From assembly GCA_024277815.1 (NCBI GenBank), contig JAJRUM010000003.1, forward strand, positions 62,001-126,000: a stretch of DNA of 64,000 nucleotides. Direction: 5' to 3'. The stretch comes from Gammaproteobacteria bacterium (GTDB lineage Bacteria > Pseudomonadota > Gammaproteobacteria > Xanthomonadales > SZUA-36). The position numbers and the translations under genes were made by a program. Below, in pieces: positions 57,570 through 64,000 of this stretch. The notes under the pieces were generated by a model. That model had not been told where the DNA came from, ran no database searches, and saw nothing but the letters and a program-made list of their open reading frames with translations. Positions within the stretch are counted from its first letter, which is position 1, and each line of letters begins with the position of its first letter.

Positions 57570-58322
57570 TCAGGCAACGGCGTTATAGATTGCAAGGAAA
57601 TCTTCAGCTGTCAGTGAAGCTCCTCCGACCAGTCCGCCGTCGATATCAATCTGGGCAAACAATTCGGCGGCATTGGAACCATTCACACTGCCGCCGTAAA
57701 GAATTTTAATTTCGCCCGCTATTATACCATTGAGAGATGATAACTTGTCACGTATAAATGCATGCACACACTGTGCTTGTGCCGGCGTCGCAGTCAGGCC
57801 GGTACCAATCGCCCAAACCGGCTCATAGGCAATGGTGGCGCTGTCAAAAGCAGCGATACCTGCCGCCGCTAAAACAGCATCAAGCTGGCGCCCTACAACA
57901 CTCTCTGTCTGTCCGGCTTCACGTTCTTCGCGGGTTTCCCCAACACACAGAACAGGTTCAAGCCCGGCTTTCCGGGCAGCACTGAAACGCAACGCAACAT
58001 CCACATCACTTTCCGCATAAATTGCACGCCGTTCAGAGTGGCCAACAAGTACATAATGGCAACCCAGATCGACCAGCATTTCACTGTCAACTTCACCGCT
58101 ATGGGCGCCCTGTGGGTTCGGGTTAAGTGTTTGCCCACCCCATTTGATATGGCTGCCTGCCAGTATGGATTCTGTTTGTGCCAAGTAAGGAAATGATGGG
58201 AACACCGCCAACTCGGCAGCCCCCCCAGCTGAACTGCCCGCAAGCAATCCCTTAAGCAGTGACTGGACCATAGACTTGGAACCGTGCATTTTCCAATTTC
58301 CGGCAACCAGTATTTTTCTCAT
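57570..58322 (-). CDS. tpiA: Triosephosphate isomerase
   Basis: The ATG at 58322 has AAAGGA upstream and gives 250 residues (MRKILVAGNWKMHGSK). The catalytic histidine is in YVLVGHSERRAIY, the catalytic glutamate in IAYEPVWAIGTG, and the phosphate-binding loop in ILYGGSVNGSNAAELF with DGGLVGGASL. It interconverts dihydroxyacetone phosphate and glyceraldehyde 3-phosphate. Confidence 0.98.
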   Translation of the reverse strand: MRKILVAGNWKMHGSKSMVQSLLKGLLAGSSAGGAAELAVFPSFPYLAQTESILAGSHIKWGGQTLNPNPQGAHSGEVDSEMLVDLGCHYVLVGHSERRAIYAESDVDVALRFSAARKAGLEPVLCVGETREEREAGQTESVVGRQLDAVLAAAGIAAFDSATIAYEPVWAIGTGLTATPAQAQCVHAFIRDKLSSLNGIIAGEIKILYGGSVNGSNAAELFAQIDIDGGLVGGASLTAEDFLAIYNAVA

Positions 58323-58531
58323 TATTAAAATCCTTTCCGGGAATACGCTTTCCGGTAATACATTGAATTCCGGCGCGCAAGCATACCGATGCACTGCATG
58401 CTACGCAAGCCCATAAAGAGCCAATGTATGACCAGCGCAGATAGTAAGCCAGTACAGCAATGGCGCACATGATGCAGATCAATTAATTGTAGTAGCATGA
58501 CAGCTAATTTACAGACAAACAGGTCAGGAGC

Positions 58532-59362
58532 ATGAGCCAGCAAGCATCATTATCAGGAACGCTACAGCCATGGGCTTTGGTCACCGGCGCATCGGCCGGG
58601 ATCGGCACCGAGTTTTGCCGTCAATTGGCGGACAAAGGTTATCAGTTAGTCCTGGTCGCACGCCGCGAGGACAAACTCCAGCAGGTTGCAAATGAGCTAA
58701 AGTCCTCACACGGCACCCGTTGCCTGATCATTACAGCCGACCTGTCACAAAAGGACGCCAGCCTGGACATCGTCAAACGCCTGGAAGATGAAGGCATTGT
58801 GATTGAATACCTGGTAAATAATGCCGGCTACGGTTTGCCCGGCAGCTTCCATATTCCGGACTGGCAACAACACGCAGACTTTATCCAGGTCATGGTAACA
58901 GCGGTATGCGAGTTGACCTGGCGGTTGCTGCCGGGGATGCAGGAACGACACAAGGGGTTTATTGTCAATGTTGCATCTGTCGCGGGCCTTATACCTTCCA
59001 GCGCCGGCCACACTTTATATGGTGCAAGCAAGTCATTTCTGATTAAATTCACTGAATCACTGGCACTGGAAAACGAGGCAGCTGGCGTCAAAGTCACAGC
59101 GCTGTGTCCCGGCTTTACATACAGTGAGTTTCACGATACCAACAATACCCGTGAGGTCGTCAGCCAACTGCCGGGCTACCTGTGGCTTGACGCTGACCTG
59201 GTCGTCAGAGAGACGCTGGAGGCCATGGTCGCAGGTAAAGTCAAATCTCCGGTGATTCCCGGCAGGCAATATAAAATACTGGTCTGGATCAACCGTTTCA
59301 TGCCGTGGCTGGGTGCACTGTTTATCAAAAAAAATGCCAGCAACTACCGGGTGACCGACTGA
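58532..59362 (+). CDS. Short-chain dehydrogenase/reductase
   Basis: This 276-residue Rossmann-fold enzyme has TGASAGIG for cofactor binding, NNAGYG, and the catalytic pattern Ser in VASVAGLIPSS with YGASKSFL. AGGAG precedes the ATG closely. The C-terminus has a hydrophobic stretch (ILVWINRFMPWLGALFIKK), so it may attach to membranes. This type includes DltE-like and fatty-acyl reductase-related SDRs. The substrate is unknown. It is divergent from tpiA. Confidence 0.87.
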   Translation: MSQQASLSGTLQPWALVTGASAGIGTEFCRQLADKGYQLVLVARREDKLQQVANELKSSHGTRCLIITADLSQKDASLDIVKRLEDEGIVIEYLVNNAGYGLPGSFHIPDWQQHADFIQVMVTAVCELTWRLLPGMQERHKGFIVNVASVAGLIPSSAGHTLYGASKSFLIKFTESLALENEAAGVKVTALCPGFTYSEFHDTNNTREVVSQLPGYLWLDADLVVRETLEAMVAGKVKSPVIPGRQYKILVWINRFMPWLGALFIKKNASNYRVTD

Positions 59363-59392
59363 CGGCCTTCAGGCTGCCGCCAGCTGCGAGGA

Positions 59393-60157
59393 CTACCAGC
59401 CGATTTCGGTAGCCGTCGCATCACCGATAACATAGTCTTTCAGATTGCCGGGCTGGCGCCAACGGTTCAGAGAGATGGCAACCCGACCCGCCATAATCTC
59501 GGCTTGCTGTTGCGGGTAGAGCGGGACTTTTGACGGGTTTGCCAGGCCGTCGGGCGGAACTGGCTGGCCGGTAGCCGGGTCATATTTATCGCTGGCACCC
59601 AGAATATGCATCAACTCGTGGGTGATAACGAAACGGTTGCGGGCTGCCAGTTGCCGGGACGCCACCGCGTTGACCACCCCGTAACCACCATTTTTAATTC
59701 CTACAGAACGCTCCAGTAAACCGCCGGGCTTATTGTTCTGATAGAGAACAAACATGCGAATATCTTCTGCTGCCAGGTCAGGCTGACTTCCATTCCTCCA
59801 CACCCACCAACGCATTTTCAGGCTCCAGAGTGCAACACTGAGCCCAAAACTTTCGCTCGGCAATGCCGGCGGCAGGCTTGTCAACGGTCGTGCTACCTGA
59901 ATAACAACAGGCGTATCCAACTGCCGACCATGCCGCGCTGCCTGTTGGCCAATAAATGTTTTGATCTGCCGAAAAGATTCAGGCGTAAGACCGTCTGTGT
60001 AGCTCTGTATATTTTCGGCCGAGCCGGCAATGACCGGGTAAATCGTCACCCAAAGAGGCTGCTTCCAGCTACTGAACCGACTCTCGGTAAGCAACTGCCT
60101 GCCACCAACGACCACCAGAATGGTCAGCAAAATTGCAATTCGTAACTTACGGAACAT
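59393..60157 (-). CDS. Exported metzincin-like zinc protease homologue
   Basis: This 254-residue protein has an N-terminal membrane or signal segment (IAILLTILVVVGGRQLL). The zinc motif is FVITHELMHILGASDKYDPATG (about 177-198), with HExxHxxGxxD as in metzincins. The rest shows the arginine-rich RWWVWRNGSQPDL and a C-terminal LNRWRQPGNLKDYVIGD. The predicted location is periplasmic. The substrate is unknown. It follows pmbA by 17 bp on the same strand and may be co-transcribed with it. Confidence 0.75.
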   Translation of the reverse strand: MFRKLRIAILLTILVVVGGRQLLTESRFSSWKQPLWVTIYPVIAGSAENIQSYTDGLTPESFRQIKTFIGQQAARHGRQLDTPVVIQVARPLTSLPPALPSESFGLSVALWSLKMRWWVWRNGSQPDLAAEDIRMFVLYQNNKPGGLLERSVGIKNGGYGVVNAVASRQLAARNRFVITHELMHILGASDKYDPATGQPVPPDGLANPSKVPLYPQQQAEIMAGRVAISLNRWRQPGNLKDYVIGDATATEIGW

Positions 60158-60174
60158 TCTTATGCTGCAGCGCG

Positions 60175-61536
60175 TTAAGAACCGGCAACAGTCATTTTGC
60201 CAAGCAGCATGGAGCCGACCTGAATATTGGAGCGCTCATCAACATCGTTACCGACCGCTTCAACAGACATGAACATGTCTCTCAGGTGGCCGGCAATAGT
60301 AACCTCATCAACCGGATACTGGATTTCACCATTTTCGACCCAGAAGCCACCGGCTCCCCTGGAATAGTCACCGGTCACAATGCTCACGCCCTGGCCCATC
60401 ACCTCAGTGACCAGTAAACCAGTGCCCATTTGCGCTACCAGTTCCTGTGCTGAATGGCGACCGGGTTCAACCAGCAGATTGTGCACACCACCGGCATTGG
60501 CAGTGGTCTCCAGGCCCAGCCTGCAAGCTGAATAACTGCCAAGCACATAGCCCGTCAACACACCATCCTGAATAATGTCGCGCTCCGCGGTTGCAACACC
60601 TTCAGCATCGAATGCAGTACTTGATGGTCCACGCCTGATGAATGGACGTTCTGACATCCGCATCCAGTCTGCAAATAATTGCTGGCCGGCGGTCTCCTTC
60701 AGGAAAGAAGCATTTCGATATAATGCCCCGCCGGAAATCGCGGCCAGCAGATGCCCGACAATGCCTTTGGCAACTTCCGGCGCGAACAAAACCGGCACTT
60801 CGCAGGTTGAAATTTTGCGTGCACCCAGGCGCATGACCGTTCGCCGCGCTGCCTCAGCGCCGGTGTGCTCAGCGGCTTCGAGATCAGCAAATGCCCGCCG
60901 CGAGTCGTACCAGTAGTCACGCTGCATGGCCTCATTTTCGCCGGCAATCAATACGCAACTCTGTCCGTAGCGGGTACCATCCCTGCGCCCCGTAAAACCA
61001 TTGGAGTTGGCGTACACGCTCAAACCGACGCCGATAGAAGCAGAAGCACCATCTGAATTGGCAATGGCCGGGTTATCCATTCCCGCAGCCTCGCAGGCCA
61101 ACGCACGCTCCATGGTTGCAACCGCATCCAGTGGTTGCGGATGCCACAGATCCAGATCTGGAAAGTGGCTGCACAGGCGCTCAGACGGTGCCAGGCCATT
61201 GCACTTGTCGGCCTGGGTGAATCGTGCGATGTCAATGGCCTTCTCTACACAGGTGCGAATCGATTCGGCCCGTAAATCAGCGCTGCTGGCATGACCCTTG
61301 CTGTCATTAATGTACACACTGATACCCATACCGCGATCGCGGGAATGTTCCAGCGTTTCGACTTCTCCAAGCCGGACATTGACATCCAATCCATAGTGAA
61401 TACTCGCAGATACTTCAGCGCTGTCTGCACCGAGGCTTTGGGCATGCCGGATGGCAACTTCTGCGCATTCTGCGATCACGGACAATTCCTGATCGCGGTC
61501 AGGCACTGCCTGGGCTACCATACTCGAATCTATCAT
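60175..61536 (-). CDS. pmbA: Metalloprotease accessory subunit PmbA (TldE)
   Basis: This 453-residue protein matches PmbA/TldE. Landmarks are HYGLDVNVRLGEVETLEHSRDRGMGISVYINDSKGHASS, PVLFAPEVAKGIVGHLLAAISGGALYRNASFL, GLETTANAGGVHNLLVEPG and VTGDYSRGAGGFWVENGEIQYPVDEVTIAGHL. It lacks the zinc HExxxH found in TldD, as is normal for this partner. TldD/TldE act on unfolded peptides and mature some microcins. It is divergent from darP, with 29 bp between starts. Confidence 0.95.
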   Translation of the reverse strand: MIDSSMVAQAVPDRDQELSVIAECAEVAIRHAQSLGADSAEVSASIHYGLDVNVRLGEVETLEHSRDRGMGISVYINDSKGHASSADLRAESIRTCVEKAIDIARFTQADKCNGLAPSERLCSHFPDLDLWHPQPLDAVATMERALACEAAGMDNPAIANSDGASASIGVGLSVYANSNGFTGRRDGTRYGQSCVLIAGENEAMQRDYWYDSRRAFADLEAAEHTGAEAARRTVMRLGARKISTCEVPVLFAPEVAKGIVGHLLAAISGGALYRNASFLKETAGQQLFADWMRMSERPFIRRGPSSTAFDAEGVATAERDIIQDGVLTGYVLGSYSACRLGLETTANAGGVHNLLVEPGRHSAQELVAQMGTGLLVTEVMGQGVSIVTGDYSRGAGGFWVENGEIQYPVDEVTIAGHLRDMFMSVEAVGNDVDERSNIQVGSMLLGKMTVAGS

Positions 61537-61565
61537 TGGATTGTTCCCTTACATGGGTGTGTAGT

Positions 61566-62099
61566 ATGAACGAACTCGAAGCAACGGAATCCACGCCTGA
61601 CAGCGATTCGCCCGAGGTCAGCAAAAGCCAGCGTAAAAGGGAAGCGCAGGAACTGCTGGAACTGGCTAAAAAACTGATCACGATGCCGGCAAGCCGACTG
61701 CAACGCATGCCCCTGGATCAGGACTTGCGTGAAGAAGTTGGATTTGCCCGCAGTATTCGTGCGCATGGTGCTCGCAAAAGGCAGTTGATGACGGTGGGAA
61801 AAATGCTGCGTAAGCGCGATACCCGCCAACTGCTTGATGCCGTCAACAATGCCGACAAGAAAAATCGCCAAGTGACGATACGCCATCATCTTGTCGAAGC
61901 CTGGCGGGACAGGCTGATCGACGGTGGTGACCAGGAACTCTCTGAGTTGCTGCAACAAGTACCCGCTATTAACGCACAAACTTTACGGCAATTAATACGC
62001 AACGCAAGAAAAGAAGCCGGGCTGGGTAAGCCGCCCGCAGCAGCACGTAAAATATTCAAATTGCTGCGCGATGCTGACACACAAAACCCACTGCCTTGA
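61566..62099 (+). CDS. darP: Ribosome biogenesis factor DarP (YjgA, DUF615)
   Basis: The ATG at 61566 gives 177 residues; the upstream extension to 61536 overlaps pmbA. Family motifs are VSKSQRKREAQELLELAKKLITMPASRLQRMPLDQDLREEV, RSIRAHGARKRQLMTVGKMLRKRD and LRQLIRNARKEAGLGKPPAAARKIFKLLRD. It binds late 50S precursors. It lies between pmbA and tldD, as in many gammaproteobacteria. Confidence 0.95.
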   Translation: MNELEATESTPDSDSPEVSKSQRKREAQELLELAKKLITMPASRLQRMPLDQDLREEVGFARSIRAHGARKRQLMTVGKMLRKRDTRQLLDAVNNADKKNRQVTIRHHLVEAWRDRLIDGGDQELSELLQQVPAINAQTLRQLIRNARKEAGLGKPPAAARKIFKLLRDADTQNPLP

Positions 62100-62127
62100 C
62101 CGCTTGAGGCCGGCGCTATCCCGGTTC

Positions 62128-63570
62128 TCACGTCTGCGTTCCGCCAACCGTCAGCGAATTAATTCGTAACGTAGGTTGCCCTACACCCACCGGGACACTC
62201 TGCCCATCTTTACCGCAAACGCCAACACCAGCGTCCAGTTTCAGATCGTTGCCAACCATGCTGACCCGGGTCATCACCTCCGGACCATTGCCAATCAGGG
62301 TAGCCCCCCGCACCGGTCTTGTGACCTTGCCATTTTCGATCAGATAGGCCTCACTGGCCGAAAACACAAACTTTCCTGAAGTAATATCGACCTGGCCACC
62401 TGCAAAATTGACGGCGTACAAGCCTTTTTCCACCGAAGAAATAATCTCACCGGGGTCGTGTTCACCCGGCAGCATAAAAGTGTTCGTCATTCTGGGCATC
62501 GGCAGGTGAGTAAATGATTCCCGCCGCCCATTGCCGGTTGGTTTCATCTTCATTAAACGGGCATTCAGTTTGTCCTGCATATAGCTGACCAGGATGCCAT
62601 CTTCGATCAGTACGGTTTGCTCTGTCGGTGTACCCTCATCATCCACAGTCAGTGATCCGCGCCGCTCTGCAAGCGTGCCATCATCTACGATGGTCACGCC
62701 ATCTGCTGCAACCTTCTCACCCATGCGGCCACTGAATGCGGAGGTGCCTTTGCGATTAAAATCACCCTCGAGTCCATGGCCTACAGCCTCGTGTAATAAC
62801 ACACCCGGCCAACCGGGCCCGAGCACCACAGTCATGGTGCCGGCAGGTGCTGCATCCGCTTCGAGATTGACCAGTGCCTGGCGAACCGCCTCATCAGCAA
62901 ACCGTTGCCAGGCGTTATCCTGGATCAGCTGCAAATAGTCAAAGCGGCCACCACCGCCATCACTGCCCTGCTCCCGGCGGTCATTCTGTTCCGCGATAAC
63001 GGTCACATTCAGGCGCACCAGCGGGCGCACATCAGCAGCCAGCGAACCATCGGTCGAGGCTACCAGGATGGTTTCATGGGTCGCCGCCATACTAACCATC
63101 ACCTGCTTGACCCGGGTATCCAGTGAGCGCGTGTAAGCATCAATTTTTCGCAACAGGTCTACCTTTTCATCCGCACTCAGTGCCTGCATCGGGTCGGCAG
63201 GCAGATACAACGCCTGCGGAGACTGCCGCCGCCACGCCTGAACCGTTCCCTGGGCACCCTGGCGGGCGATTGCACGGGCAGCAGTCGAAGCCTGTAACAG
63301 CGAAGGCATGATAATTTCATCCGCATAAGCAAAGCCGGTCTTCTCACCACTGATTGCCCGAATTCCCACGCCCTGCTCCAGTGCGTGTGCACCGCTGCGC
63401 ACAAGGCCATCCTCCAGGGCCCAGGATTCGTGGCTGGTACTTTGAAAATACAGATCACCCGCATCAACTGACGGCCCCATCAGGTGGTCAAGAACTTTTT
63501 CCAGATCGGTATGACCGAGCCCGCCGGGGGCCAGCAATTGCTGTTCTGCCAATTTAAGTGCCTCAGTCAT
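62128..63570 (-). CDS. tldD: Metalloprotease TldD
   Basis: The ATG at 63570 gives 480 residues, the family size; the frame to 63606 overlaps yhdP. The zinc-binding motif is [19 protein letters not shown] (HExxxH). Other signatures are [44 protein letters not shown] and [27 protein letters not shown]. It forms the active heterodimer with PmbA encoded 600 bp away. It overlaps yhdP by 8 nt, which suggests co-transcription. Confidence 0.96.
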   Translation of the reverse strand: MTEALKLAEQQLLAPGGLGHTDLEKVLDHLMGPSVDAGDLYFQSTSHESWALEDGLVRSGAHALEQGVGIRAISGEKTGFAYADEIIMPSLLQASTAARAIARQGAQGTVQAWRRQSPQALYLPADPMQALSADEKVDLLRKIDAYTRSLDTRVKQVMVSMAATHETILVASTDGSLAADVRPLVRLNVTVIAEQNDRREQGSDGGGGRFDYLQLIQDNAWQRFADEAVRQALVNLEADAAPAGTMTVVLGPGWPGVLLHEAVGHGLEGDFNRKGTSAFSGRMGEKVAADGVTIVDDGTLAERRGSLTVDDEGTPTEQTVLIEDGILVSYMQDKLNARLMKMKPTGNGRRESFTHLPMPRMTNTFMLPGEHDPGEIISSVEKGLYAVNFAGGQVDITSGKFVFSASEAYLIENGKVTRPVRGATLIGNGPEVMTRVSMVGNDLKLDAGVGVCGKDGQSVPVGVGQPTLRINSLTVGGTQT

Positions 63571-64000
63571 TTTTCTCTTCACCTGTTGTTTGCGCCTGTT
63601 CGGCACCGTCTGCTATTGGTTCTGTCACCGCTGCCGGGTTTTGGCGGGAGGTAGTTCCGCCGCGCAGCCTGGTTACCGGTTCAACCTTTGGATCTTCCCA
63701 TGGTCCCCGAATCGTATATTTTGCCTCTGCAGCTTCACCGAGGGCGTCACGCAGCAAAGCCTGCAGAGCCAGACCGGCAGCCGCTCCGGCAGGTCCGCCA
63801 GCAATAGCACCGATGACCGGCAACGCCTTGCTCACACCCGGGCGTACAGAGAATTCATAATTGAAAGTCTGCGCTACCAGGTCCGTGCTGCCAACAATGG
63901 AAATTTCCGCTGCGGTGGACTTTAACACCAGGTCATCGGTGAAGCTGTTGCCATTTTCGAGCTGCATCGTGCCGGTTGCCTGATCAAAACTGAAACCCTG
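63563..64000 (-). CDS. yhdP: YhdP family protein, C-terminal part (5' end outside window)
   Basis: The frame is open from 64000 down to the stop at 63563; the N-terminus is cut off by the window. The visible C-terminal domain reads [96 protein letters not shown]. This matches the C-terminus of the AsmA-like envelope protein YhdP, which takes part in phospholipid transport to the outer membrane. A low-complexity tail ends the protein. It lies upstream of tldD, with an 8-nt overlap. Confidence 0.88.
   Translation of the reverse strand, partial: QGFSFDQATGTMQLENGNSFTDDLVLKSTAAEISIVGSTDLVAQTFNYEFSVRPGVSKALPVIGAIAGGPAGAAAGLALQALLRDALGEAAEAKYTIRGPWEDPKVEPVTRLRGGTTSRQNPAAVTEPIADGAEQAQTTGEEKND

Overview
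The window looks like chromosomal DNA of a free-living, respiring gammaproteobacterium. This rests on the Gram-negative gene content (Kdo kinase, a heptosyltransferase-like enzyme, YhdP, outer-membrane proteins), on TldD/PmbA/DarP, on RNase D, and on the block tpiA-secG-tRNA-Leu-nuoA-N-tRNA-fMet-rimP-nusA-infB-rbfA-truB-rpsO-pnp. Base composition is moderately GC-rich, with an AT-rich patch near 18.5-19.1 kb. I cannot name a genus; a lineage near Xanthomonadales/Woeseiales is only a guess.

Region by region. 1-10.1 kb holds the end of ccmI, a secreted metallo-beta-lactamase-fold hydrolase, a TrmB-like methyltransferase, a MetX-family O-acyltransferase, tRNA-Leu(CAA), an S1/P1 nuclease, a periplasmic SUMF1-domain protein, RNase D, a TolB-like propeller protein and tRNA-Arg(CCT). 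That last tRNA is followed by a duplicated tRNA tail, five hairpins and a decayed beta-helix gene. 10.2-18.2 kb holds poorly characterised secreted and membrane proteins, a CadC-like regulator, a fused beta-oxidation enzyme, an AI-2E family permease and a DUF6502 protein. 18.2-19.2 kb is an AT-rich intergenic region with a phased operator array and a 35-residue membrane ORF. 19.2-22.7 kb is a redox operon (pentaheme cytochrome c, four-cluster Fe-S protein, NrfD-like quinol subunit, membrane CBS protein) behind a perfect FNR-type site. 22.7-33.1 kb holds a DMT permease, cyclophilin, membrane thioredoxin-fold protein, SPFH/Arc pair, envelope proteins, Kdo kinase, heptosyltransferase, DUF6165, a YidC paralogue and an ICMT-like methyltransferase.

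33.2-58.3 kb is read leftwards and is mostly core: the translation and RNA-decay genes pnp to rimP, the initiator tRNA, all 14 complex I genes, tRNA-Leu(GAG), secG and tpiA. 58.5-64 kb holds an SDR, a metzincin-like protein, PmbA, DarP, TldD and the C-terminus of YhdP.

Most notable points: (i) nuoI carries an in-frame amber codon at a normally conserved Glu position; (ii) the FNR-type NrfD/cytochrome module has no catalytic subunit; (iii) a regular array of alternating TGACA/TGTCA half-sites lies upstream of the DUF6502 gene; (iv) a tRNA-Arg tail duplication is joined to a five-hairpin array; (v) a YidC paralogue lacks the conserved groove arginine.
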